A stretch of DNA of 5,254 nt from Candidatus Rokuibacteriota bacterium (GCA_016177865.1 JACOUJ010000327.1:1-5254), one strand, 5' to 3'; counted from the first letter of the stretch, positions 1 through 5,105 are shown. The notes: generated by a model not told the origin, from the sequence alone. Translations and numbers: made by a program.

Positions 1-896
1 CAGGGTTCTATCACATAGTATTCACCTGTCCGTTCGTCCTTCTTGAACTCCATCGCTCCTATGCCCGTGTAGTTCAATTCGCTGAGCATCTCCTTAGTGA
101 TTCGAATAATCTGGGAATTGCGTTGCGACACACAATAAGCACCCGTACCAAGTGTGGCCGGATACTGCCTGATCTTTTGGTCGGTATAGATGGCCCGCGG
201 TTCCCCCTTGGAGTAGTAGTAGTGGCTGTTCCAGAGGTTACTGTCCGGCCCCTCCACGAATTCTGAAAGCACAAAGACATTTTCGTGCTCGGATGCTCTG
301 TGGTAGAAACGGAGCAGTTCATCCGCATCGGAGTACATTGTCGCCTTTGGAAGGTTAGCCTTGTGCCAGCGATCCGTACGGTAGCGAGGCTTGAAGACAA
401 CGGGGAATCTCATCTCAGCGAGCGCGTGGTCAATATCAGCGACCGAGGTCACGCTGGCTGTCTTAGGAAACCGGAAACGCTGGTGGCCCCAGACGTAGAA
501 CTTGGTCTTGTCGACCATGGTCGTAATCGTTTCATCGTCGGCAATGTTAAACACGAAATACTCGCCAAGTTGCTCGCGGTGCTGCGACAACAGCAGGACT
601 TGAAGATCCCCAATAGGTATGAGCACAGGCTTGGTCCCTGCGCACTGTCCGATCTGCTGCAATAGGTCGATGGCCTCGTTGCCACTGAGATTGTCGCAAT
701 AGACCTTTTCGCAGCTATTTGTGCGGTGAAAAGGATTCTTTCGCCTGTCCAAGATGCCAACGACATCGACGCCCTTGGCATGCAGGGCACGGGCAAAATT
801 GACGCCGTTGTAATTGACCGGGAAAACGATCGCCGGCGGATTGTTGTTGCGTGCCAGCAGGTGCATGGTCCTCTTGCTAATCGACGGTTCGTGCAT
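1..896 (-). CDS. ATP-grasp family ligase, C-terminus off the left edge
   Basis: The minus strand is open in one frame from the left edge up to a stop at 912-914; translating by hand from the ATG at 896-894 gives 298 residues before the edge. It reads as an ATP-grasp protein of the predicted carboxylate-amine ligase type (COG3919/D-aspartate-ligase-like). Residues 21-50 form a Rossmann-like strand-Gly-helix (PAIVFPVNYNG...VVGILD). An asparagine/DK..F segment lies near 129-133, followed by PKT at 144-146. The nucleotide-binding lysine is in PVVFKPR (K169), the hinge is SEFVEGPDSN (211-220), and the end of the fold is GIGAMEFKKD...YYVIEP (278-298), just before the expected metal-binding Asn that is cut off. 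Such enzymes activate a carboxylate with ATP and join it to an amine; the substrate cannot be named. No good ribosome site precedes 896; the ATG at 866 (residue 11) is a possible alternative. GC is about 50% (29/60 and 31/60 on two counted lines), lower than all neighbours, which suggests transfer. Confidence 0.8.
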   Translation of the reverse strand, partial: MHEPSISKRTMHLLARNNNPPAIVFPVNYNGVNFARALHAKGVDVVGILDRRKNPFHRTNSCEKVYCDNLSGNEAIDLLQQIGQCAGTKPVLIPIGDLQVLLLSQHREQLGEYFVFNIADDETITTMVDKTKFYVWGHQRFRFPKTASVTSVADIDHALAEMRFPVVFKPRYRTDRWHKANLPKATMYSDADELLRFYHRASEHENVFVLSEFVEGPDSNLWNSHYYYSKGEPRAIYTDQKIRQYPATLGTGAYCVSQRNSQIIRITKEMLSELNYTGIGAMEFKKDERTGEYYVIEP

Positions 897-994
897 AGGT
901 GCATTCCAATGTCAGCAACCCAAAGAGGGGCGCATGCGCCGGCCCGAGTCCTGAAGTCATGTCCGGTGACTTTTGCACGCCAAGGAGGAACAAG

Positions 995-1020
995 AAAGGC
1001 CGCCCCGAATGGCGGCCTTT
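995..1020 (-). terminator. Intrinsic terminator downstream of the GlcG-like gene
   Basis: A perfect 10-bp stem (AAAGGCCGCC at 995-1004 and GGCGGCCTTT at 1011-1020) closes a 6-base loop. Read on the minus strand it lies about 31 bases after the GlcG-like stop codon and runs into TTTCTTGTT, a somewhat interrupted T-tract. Read on the plus strand it is followed by TTTTT, so it could also work in that direction, but no plus-strand gene lies behind it. It separates the GlcG-like gene from the ATP-grasp gene, so the two are probably not one operon. Confidence 0.85.
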
Positions 1021-1051
1021 TTGCTTTACCGAAGTCGGACCGCGCGACGCG

Positions 1052-1537
1052 TTATTTGACTGCGTCGGCGCCGGCCTGCGCTATCGGGTCGTCCGCCCCG
1101 CCGGACACGCCGATCGCGCCAATGATCTTGCCGTTCACCAAGACCGGGATGCCGCCCGCGGACGCGACCGCGCCACGCAAGCTCATGGGGGAAAGGTCGC
1201 CTTTGGCGACGCGGTCCAGGAAATCTTTGCTCGAACGGCGGAAGAGGGCGGCCGAGATCGCCTTTTCCTGGGCGATCTTGATCGACGCATATTGAGTGCC
1301 GTCCATTCTGCGGAAATAGACGAGGTCGCCCGACGGTTCGACGACGGCGATCGCCATGTTCATGTTCCTTTTTCTTGCCTCTGCCTCGGCCGCGTCAGCG
1401 ACCTTTTTCGCCTGTTCGAGCGTGATCGGCGTGCCATAGGGGGTCGTCGGCGGGATCGGCGGCTGCTGGGACCACGCCTCGGTGCCGATGAAGAGCGCCG
1501 CGCCCAATACGAGCGACGTGAATAGTGTCTTTGGCAT
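1052..1537 (-). CDS. GlcG/HbpS-family (heme-binding-like) protein with signal peptide
   Basis: The 161-residue product starts with a typical Sec signal peptide: Lys3, a hydrophobic core LFTSLVLGAALFIG, and a likely cut near EAWSQQ. It is therefore probably periplasmic. The mature part is one complete GlcG/HbpS domain (COG3193): LEQAKKVADAAEAEA helix, MAIAVVEPSGDLVYFRRMDG, the K-A helix IKIAQEKAISAALFRRSS, GGIPVLVNGKIIGAIGVSGG and a C-terminal DPIAQAGADAV. Members bind heme or similar ligands or sit next to glycolate and other oxidation genes, but the role is usually unknown. The start at 1537 is chosen because GGGAGG stands 7 bases upstream and the signal peptide begins there; the frame stays open to an ATG at 1642, but that ATG overlaps the predicted -10 box. 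The gene is followed by a hairpin terminator and is transcribed away from the antitoxin gene. Confidence 0.88.
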   Translation of the reverse strand: MPKTLFTSLVLGAALFIGTEAWSQQPPIPPTTPYGTPITLEQAKKVADAAEAEARKRNMNMAIAVVEPSGDLVYFRRMDGTQYASIKIAQEKAISAALFRRSSKDFLDRVAKGDLSPMSLRGAVASAGGIPVLVNGKIIGAIGVSGGADDPIAQAGADAVK

Positions 1538-1563
1538 GTCTGTTCCTCCCGCCGGGTTCCAGC

Positions 1564-1614
1564 TCACCGGCACGTGGCGGTAGCCCTTGCCGTCGTTCTC
1601 GCTATAGCCGACAT
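1564..1614 (-). other. Possible 16-codon leader ORF upstream of the GlcG-like gene
   Basis: The ATG at 1614 has a good ribosome site (GGGAGG, 6 bases upstream) and opens a 16-residue reading frame, MSAIARTTARATATCR, that stops 26 bases before the GlcG-like start. It lies inside the predicted 5' leader. A leader peptide is possible but unproven: a different frame across the same bases shows a much stronger coding-like third-position GC bias, so the region may instead be a relic of another gene. Confidence 0.25.
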
Positions 1615-1640
1615 AAAGATCCTCCCTCTCTCGGGGTCCC

Positions 1641-1670
1641 ATGCTACAGGGCGGATGAAGCGCGTGTCAA
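1641..1670 (-). promoter_or_regulatory. Candidate sigma-70 promoter for the GlcG-like gene
   Basis: On the minus strand a perfect TTGACA (plus-strand 1665-1670) is followed after 18 bases by TAGCAT (1641-1646), four of six matches to TATAAT. It would start transcription near 1634 and give a leader of roughly 95 bases before the start codon at 1537. The ATG at 1642 lies inside the -10 box, which argues against that longer start. Confidence 0.5.
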
Positions 1671-1699
1671 GGAGAACACGGGGGGCCGGATGGGTAACG

Positions 1700-1933
1700 A
1701 TGAGTATTCCGCCAAAGCGGGCTGCCGTATGTTTTGCGCCTGAGATCCACAAGGCACTCCGTCACAAGGCCGCCGAGACCGAGCGTTCCGTTTCGGATCT
1801 CGTGGACGATGCGGTCCGTGCGAGTTTAGCGGACGATGCGGAGAACCTTGCCGCTTTCGAACAGCGGGCGACGGAACCGAACCTCTCCTTCGAGCGCGTC
1901 GTTCGCGATCTCAGGCGGCGTGGCAAAATATAG
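1700..1933 (+). CDS. Ribbon-helix-helix (CopG/RelB-like) antitoxin
   Basis: This 77-residue protein matches the short antitoxin type that pairs with RelE/ParE toxins. A DNA-binding ribbon-helix-helix lies at about residues 7-46: strand KRAAVCFA, helix PEIHKALRHKAAETE, the turn ERSVSDLVDDAV and helix RASLADDAENL. The C-terminal tail (AFEQRATEPNLSFERVVRDLRRRGKI read in two parts, about 52-77) is the usual toxin-binding segment. The start at 1700 is chosen because the domain begins there; upstream sequence in the same frame overlaps the divergent GlcG promoter and looks non-coding. The ribosome site is weak (GGATGG). Its last 14 bases overlap the start of a toxin reading frame, the normal operon arrangement, but that toxin is broken, leaving the antitoxin without its partner. 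Such proteins normally repress their own promoter. Confidence 0.8.
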   Translation: MSIPPKRAAVCFAPEIHKALRHKAAETERSVSDLVDDAVRASLADDAENLAAFEQRATEPNLSFERVVRDLRRRGKI

Positions 1934-2030
1934 CCTTGAGATCAAGCGCGAAGCTCACGGTCCGAGTCTTCGCCGACCCCGCCGCGCGCGAATCAATCCC
2001 TGCCCCCTTTGTGTCCGGGGACTGTCTTGA
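1920..2030 (+). pseudogene. Truncated RelE/ParE-like toxin remnant
   Basis: A GTG at 1920, overlapping the antitoxin's 3' end, opens a 36-residue frame. The first 12 residues, VAKYSLEIKREA, are what is expected at the N-terminus of RelE/ParE toxins (first strand and beginning of helix 1). After that the sequence turns into an Arg/Pro/Cys-rich tail with no toxin character and stops at 2030. An intact toxin of this family is about 85-95 residues with catalytic or target-contact residues near the C-terminus, so this copy cannot be active. I found no continuation in the other two forward frames through 2171, which points to deletion rather than a simple frameshift. The alternative, an unrelated overlapping small protein, seems less likely given the position and the N-terminal match. 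Confidence 0.6.
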
Positions 2031-2171
2031 CGCTCATGATGCAGCTAACATAGAGTAGGGTTGAACCGGCTTTCGGCTCGGCCCTCAGGGGGAGGCATGT
2101 TAGGAGAGGAGGCGTCCCCTTGACACTCCCTGGAAAGACGCCCAGAGACGGCAGGGCGAGGAGGTGACGGC

Positions 2172-2753
2172 ATGTCCCGCATGGAGACCGTGATCATTCT
2201 CATACTGATTGGAACGGCTGTGGGGGCCGTGGGCTACTTGCTTTGGGAACAGGAGGAGACAGATCTCGCCGAGTGGCTGCCGACGACAGGCCAGTGGCTG
2301 GCCATAACGGGTGAGTGGCTGGCGACGACGGTGGGGCTGAGTAAGCGCGAGCCGGCTGCCCCGACTCTCTCCCCCCAGCCGCGGCCGAGCCGCCCCTCTG
2401 AAGGGGGAGGCGCGTCACCGCCGCAGGCGGCTCCTGTTCCTGTCCCCTCCGTTCCGTCGGCTCCCGCCGGGGCGGCTGAGCCCGAGGCCTCAGCCGCACA
2501 TCCAGCAGCCCTAGGCACCCAAGCCACCAGACCGAGCGGAAGCTCGGTACAAGCGGGCCAGCCGGTAGAGCATTGCGTCAAGCCCCCGACGCCGGTGGAT
2601 GCGTTCGCGGTCGAATCCGGAAAGGCGCTGGGTATGTGGGTTGACGTTGAGATCGATCCGAGATTCCACCCCGGTCGGTGCCTCTACGTCATCGAGCGAG
2701 CCGACAAGACACGGTGGGTGGTCGACTCATCTCGCGCGCGCGTCAGGAAGTAA
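2172..2753 (+). CDS. Membrane-anchored protein with Pro/Ala-rich linker, unknown function
   Basis: I do not recognise the family of this 193-residue protein. Residues 6-25 (TVIILILIGTAVGAVGYLLW) form one hydrophobic segment that acts as a signal anchor or single membrane helix. Three tandem heptads follow (EWLPTTG, QWLAITG, EWLATTV, residues 34-54). Residues about 61-140 are a long low-complexity linker rich in Pro, Ala, Ser and Gly. The last ~50 residues look folded: AFAVESGKALGMWVDVEID, then GRCLYVIERADKTRWVVDSS, with Cys135 and Cys170 the only cysteines. The layout suggests a small domain tethered to the inner membrane and held away from it, most likely in the periplasm, though topology is not certain. 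The start is supported by GGAGG, 7 bases upstream. The cyclase gene follows 286 bases later in the same direction, but a repeat element and a possible promoter stand between them, so one operon is doubtful. Confidence 0.75.
   Translation: MSRMETVIILILIGTAVGAVGYLLWEQEETDLAEWLPTTGQWLAITGEWLATTVGLSKREPAAPTLSPQPRPSRPSEGGGASPPQAAPVPVPSVPSAPAGAAEPEASAAHPAALGTQATRPSGSSVQAGQPVEHCVKPPTPVDAFAVESGKALGMWVDVEIDPRFHPGRCLYVIERADKTRWVVDSSRARVRK
2271..2333 (+). repeat. Three tandem 21-bp repeats (Trp-Leu heptads) inside the membrane protein gene
   Basis: Three consecutive 21-base units begin gagtggctg, cagtggctg and gagtggctg and encode EWLPTTG, QWLAITG and EWLATTV. They sit directly after the membrane segment and could form a membrane-proximal amphipathic helix. 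The units are similar but not identical, so the duplication is not recent. Confidence 0.7.
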
Positions 2754-2858
2754 TTGGAAACGTGGAGTACGGTTCACATACCGTGACCTGGTTCTCATGG
2801 CGCAGATCATCCGCGACCGTAATGGGATCAGGCTGGCCAGTGTTTGTCGGCGACGGCT
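2754..2858. other. Non-coding gap with a small hairpin
   Basis: No convincing gene lies between the membrane protein stop and the first repeat copy. A 5-bp hairpin (ACGGT 2769-2773, loop TCACAT, ACCGT 2780-2784) stands 15 bases after the stop codon, but no T-tract follows it, so it is at best a weak terminator. Confidence 0.4.
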
Positions 2859-2961
2859 GACCATGGAGGGCGTTGACAAGTCTGCGGAAAGACGAGAGAA
2901 TCGCCGCAATTATTGAAGGTTTCACCAGCGAGAGAGGCTGACCAGCCCACTCGATGGTTAG
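2859..2961 (+). repeat. Direct repeat element, copy 1 (upstream of the cyclase gene)
   Basis: This ~103-bp stretch aligns by hand with 4051-4152 in the same orientation at about 80% identity with a single one-base gap. The core is a 24-base exact match at 2885-2908 (cggaaagacgag...cgccgca). A second conserved block runs from about 2928 to 2961 and contains a GGCT-GACC-AGCC hairpin. The two ends form an imperfect inverted repeat: 2857-2868 pairs with 2950-2961 at 11 of 12 positions including one G-T. The element ends in GTTAGGC (2957-2963). No reading frame is kept across both copies because of the indel, so it is a DNA or RNA element and not a protein-coding duplicate. Confidence 0.75.
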
Positions 2962-3008
2962 GCCGCAGTCAAGCGTTACGGCCACTCGTTCCAGACTCCC
3001 GCTGGGGA

Positions 3009-3014
3009 TATACT
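3009..3014 (+). promoter_or_regulatory. Candidate -10 box of the cyclase gene
   Basis: TATACT matches five of six consensus positions and would start transcription near 3021, just before the GGGAGGG ribosome site at 3026-3032. The matching -35 region around 2985-2993 is poor, so an activator would be needed, or the match is chance. If real, the cyclase is transcribed on its own rather than from the membrane protein gene. Confidence 0.35.
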
Positions 3015-3039
3015 GCTTGAAGCGCGGGAGGGCACAAAA

Positions 3040-3867
3040 ATGCCTGCTCAACGTCCGCCTGAAACCGACTACGAAGCCCTGTGGCGGGAGCGGCTGACCC
3101 GGGGACACCCGAAACTGCGCATCGCACACCGAATCTTCCGCCTTCTTCCCAGCCCGCCGAGATGCAAGCTGTGCCACAATCCATTCGGCGGGATCGGCGG
3201 AAAGATCGTTGGCCTCATGGGGTTTGCGCGGTCCAGAAAGAACCCCAATCTTTGCAACCGCTGCTGCGACATCCTTCCCCCCGGCGGTGCCGAAGTTGAC
3301 ATCGCCGTCCTCTTTGCCGACGTGCGGGGTTCGACCGCAATCGGCGAGAAATCGCGGCCGAGTGAGTACGCGAGCCTGATGACCCGCTTCTACCGCGTGG
3401 CCACGGAAACGCTCGTCCGGCACGATGCGATAATCGACAAGTTCGTGGGCGACGAGGTCATGGCACTGTTCATTCCGGGCTTCTGCGGCCCCGGGTATCG
3501 TCGCCGCGCCGCTGACGCGGCATACGCACTGCTTCGCAGTGTAGGCTACGGACCGGCGAGTGAGCCCTGGTTGCACATCCATGGCGCCGTCTACTCGGGC
3601 GTCGCCTACGTCGGCAACGTGGGCGGCGAGGGCATCGTCGACTTTACAGCGCTCGGGGATCCGATCAACACGGGGTCGCGATTGCAAGGACACGCCGCCG
3701 ACGGTCAATTTCTCCTTGGTGATGTTGTCTATGCTTCCGTTTCCGATCGATTCCCGAATCTTGAAATTCGCTCTCTGGCCCTGCGGGGCAAGGACGCTCC
3801 CGTCACGGTTCGGGTCCTGGATGCTCAAGGCATGCAGCGCGACGCACAAAAGGACGCGCCGGGCTGA
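3040..3867 (+). CDS. Class III adenylate cyclase with N-terminal four-cysteine module
   Basis: The 275-residue product is predicted to make cAMP from ATP in the cytoplasm. The cyclase homology domain covers about residues 86-262. Metal-binding aspartates are D94 (LFADVRGST) and D138 (DKFVGDEVMALF). K134 and D207 (TALGDPINTGSRL) are the pair that selects adenine over guanine, and N210 and R214 are the transition-state residues, so the active site is complete and points to ATP. Before it, C42-x2-C45 with HNPFGG and C72-x2-C75 (plus C76) around KNPNLC form a likely zinc- or metal-binding module often seen in soluble bacterial cyclases of this kind. There is no membrane helix, HAMP or other known sensor domain. 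The start is firm: GGGAGGG stands 7 bases upstream. It is a stand-alone gene bracketed by the two repeat copies; no cAMP receptor gene is in the window. Confidence 0.9.
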   Translation: MPAQRPPETDYEALWRERLTRGHPKLRIAHRIFRLLPSPPRCKLCHNPFGGIGGKIVGLMGFARSRKNPNLCNRCCDILPPGGAEVDIAVLFADVRGSTAIGEKSRPSEYASLMTRFYRVATETLVRHDAIIDKFVGDEVMALFIPGFCGPGYRRRAADAAYALLRSVGYGPASEPWLHIHGAVYSGVAYVGNVGGEGIVDFTALGDPINTGSRLQGHAADGQFLLGDVVYASVSDRFPNLEIRSLALRGKDAPVTVRVLDAQGMQRDAQKDAPG

Positions 3868-3937
3868 TGTCTGAACCGTTAGGCTCAGGTCGTGAGTCCA
3901 TGAACGAAGGGGGCTGAAAGCTCGAATGACCTTTGGC

Positions 3938-3988
3938 ACGCCGAGCAGCGTCGGAAGCAGCTTCGGGTTGCGAAGCTCGCGTCGGCGT
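3938..3988. repeat. Nested stem-loop structure
   Basis: An inner perfect 7-bp stem (AGCTTCG 3959-3965, loop GGTTG, CGAAGCT 3971-3977) is enclosed by an outer 7-bp stem (ACGCCGA 3938-3944 with TCGGCGT 3982-3988). The inner stem is a good hairpin on either strand. No T-run follows, so it is not a standard terminator; it could stabilise the 3' end of the cyclase mRNA or belong to a mobile element boundary. Confidence 0.5.
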
Positions 3989-4050
3989 AGAAGACCCCCA
4001 ACCCGGACCCCGTTCGGCCTGTTGAGGGTGGGCCGCTCAGGCGATGCCCC

Positions 4051-4152
4051 GATCATAGGGGACGTCGACAAGTCCTCGGAAAGACGAGAGAATCGCCGCA
4101 GTTTCCTCGGTGTCACGAGCGGGATAGGCCGAACAGCCTACTCAATGCTTAG
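4051..4152 (+). repeat. Direct repeat element, copy 2 (downstream of the cyclase gene)
   Basis: This is the partner of 2859-2961. The 24-base exact core is at 4077-4100, and the second conserved block ends with CCTACTCAATGCTTAG. The terminal inverted repeat is weaker than in copy 1 (4049-4060 against 4141-4152, 9 of 12 with two G-T pairs), and the same inner position is a purine-purine mismatch in both copies. The cores are 1192 bases apart and enclose the cyclase gene. Confidence 0.75.
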
Positions 4153-4161
4153 ATCAGCATT
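4144..4161. promoter_or_regulatory. Inverted repeat AATGCT-N6-AGCATT
   Basis: A perfect 6-bp inverted repeat overlaps the end of repeat copy 2, about 85 bases before the CoxM-like start codon. It may be an operator for the downstream operon or a small hairpin; it is absent from repeat copy 1, so it is not part of the shared element. Confidence 0.3.
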
Positions 4162-4165
4162 TGCA

Positions 4166-4186
4166 GTGTGACTTTTCACTTCACAC
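4166..4186. promoter_or_regulatory. Inverted repeat GTGTGA-N9-TCACAC upstream of the CoxM-like gene
   Basis: Perfect 6-bp arms lie 60 bases before the operon's start codon, the expected place for a regulator site. The arms contain the TGTGA/TCACA half-sites of CRP-type regulators, but the spacing is 9 bases instead of 6, so a CRP site is not supported as it stands. A different dimeric regulator could bind it. No clear promoter boxes were found around it. Confidence 0.35.
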
Positions 4187-4246
4187 GGAGGGGTCAGTGG
4201 CCGGCAGATCAAACATGTCCCTGCTCGGTCTGATCGAGGAAGGACC

Positions 4247-5104
4247 GTGAAGCCTGCAGCCTTTGCGTATCACCGCCCGGCGACGCTCGATGAGGCGTTC
4301 GACCTGCTTGAGCGATACGGCGCTGATGGATGCGTGCTGGCCGGAGGGCAGAGCCTGGTCCCAGCGCTCAACATGCGCCTCGCCACTCCGGCCGCGGTCA
4401 TCGACATCAACCGCTTGCCCGGCCTCGACGGCATCCGCCTCACACTGGAAGGGCTCCTGATCGGGGCGCTGGCCCGCCAGGAAGCGGTGATGCGCTCGCC
4501 CCTCGTCGCCCGGCACGCGCCGCTGATCGCCCAGGCCATGCCCCACGTGGGCCATCTGGCAATCCGCACTCGAGGTACCTTCGGCGGGAGCCTCGCCCAT
4601 GCGGACCCGGCGGCTGAGCTGCCGGCCTGCGTGGTCGCCCTCGGGGCCGTCCTCCGCGTGGCAGGACGCGGTGGGGTCCGCGAAATCCCTGCGGCAGACT
4701 TCTTCCGAGGGCTCTTCACCACGGCGCTCGAGCCCGGCGAGATCCTGACCGAGGTCGTCGTCCCGGCGATCCAGCCGGGCTGGCGCTCGGCCTTCGATGA
4801 GCTGGCCCGTCGTCACGGCGACTACGCGCTCGCGGGCCTTGCCGCTCACTGCCGCCTCACGGACAGCACGATCGAAGAGGCGAGGCTGGTCTACACCGGC
4901 GTGGGCCTCACGCCCGTCCGGGCTATGAGCGCCGAGGCGGCCCTGCGCGGCCGCCGCCTCGACGGGAACGCGATCGCCGACGCCGGTCGGGCGCTCGACG
5001 CCGACCTCGATCCGCCCGCGGACGTTCACGCGAGCGCCGCGCTCCGCCGCCATCTGGCGCGCGTGCTGCTGACCCGCGTGCTGTCGCGATCCGTGGAGGG
5101 CTGA
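4247..5104 (+). CDS. Molybdenum hydroxylase FAD-binding medium subunit (CoxM-like)
   Basis: The 285-residue product is a full-length FAD-binding subunit of the CO dehydrogenase/xanthine dehydrogenase family. It passes electrons from the 2Fe-2S subunit to FAD and then to an acceptor in a cytoplasmic M-S-L complex. The first FAD motif is AGGQSLVPALNMRL (32-45), the second is TFGGSLAHADPAAE (111-124), and the family motif RRHGDYALAG (188-197) opens the C-terminal domain (about 175-280). The start is a GTG at 4247, with GAGG 7 bases upstream and the protein beginning in the family manner (MKPAAFAYHRPATLDEA). The small subunit follows after one base. The gene order medium then small matches the M-S-L order of form I CO dehydrogenase, but many related hydroxylases share it, so CO as substrate is not shown. 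Confidence 0.92.
   Translation: MKPAAFAYHRPATLDEAFDLLERYGADGCVLAGGQSLVPALNMRLATPAAVIDINRLPGLDGIRLTLEGLLIGALARQEAVMRSPLVARHAPLIAQAMPHVGHLAIRTRGTFGGSLAHADPAAELPACVVALGAVLRVAGRGGVREIPAADFFRGLFTTALEPGEILTEVVVPAIQPGWRSAFDELARRHGDYALAGLAAHCRLTDSTIEEARLVYTGVGLTPVRAMSAEAALRGRRLDGNAIADAGRALDADLDPPADVHASAALRRHLARVLLTRVLSRSVEG
5095..5100 (+). promoter_or_regulatory. Ribosome binding site for the CoxS-like gene
   Basis: GGAGGG lies inside the last codons of the CoxM-like gene, 5 bases before the ATG at 5106. With the stop codon ending at 5104, the two genes are almost certainly translated in a coupled way. Confidence 0.75.
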
Positions 5105-5105
5105 C

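Larger units (their letters stand above)
3868..4246. other. Long intergenic region after the cyclase, no convincing gene
   Basis: These 379 bases hold no credible coding sequence; the longest plus frame (3926-4171) has no ribosome site and an Arg/Ser-rich, unfamiliar translation. What it does hold is a GTTAGGC heptamer at 3878-3884, a nested inverted-repeat structure at 3938-3988, the second repeat copy at 4051-4152, and two further inverted repeats before the molybdenum hydroxylase operon. I see no T-tract terminator after the cyclase gene. Confidence 0.6.

Noticed and set aside
449..904. A 151-residue minus-strand frame over the ATP-grasp gene
   Set aside because: It is in another frame from the ATP-grasp translation, which shows the full set of family motifs over 298 residues.
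726..1525. Plus-strand frames of 189 and 208 residues over the ATP-grasp start, terminator and GlcG-like gene
   Set aside because: They run through a strong terminator hairpin and are antisense to two recognisable genes.
2097..2123. An 8-codon ORF (MLGEEASP) with a good ribosome site before the membrane protein gene
   Set aside because: It is too short to support and GGAGG-like strings are frequent in this purine-rich stretch.
2111..2148. A promoter with TTGACA at 2120-2125 inside a GGCGTC/GACGCC inverted repeat
   Set aside because: At a 17-base spacing the -10 position reads CAGAGA, a poor match, and the 6-bp arms with a 20-base loop could be chance.
2743..4116. A 457-residue open frame on the minus strand across the cyclase gene
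   Set aside because: It is codon-aligned antisense to the cyclase, whose motifs are unmistakable. Long antisense frames are common in high-GC genes, and this translation shows no domain or ribosome site.
2859..4152. A diversity-generating template/variable repeat pair
   Set aside because: The differences between the copies are of all types and not concentrated at adenines, neither copy lies in a coding 3' end, and no reverse transcriptase is present.
3926..4171. An 81-residue plus frame spanning repeat copy 2
   Set aside because: It has no ribosome site and an Arg/Ser-rich translation. The peptide similarity to copy 1 (VDKS-ERRENRR) only reflects the nucleotide repeat, and the frame is not kept across the indel.
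4167..4185. A CRP site upstream of the CoxM-like gene
   Set aside because: The half-sites TGTGA and TCACA are 9 bases apart instead of 6, so I list only an inverted repeat and not a CRP site.
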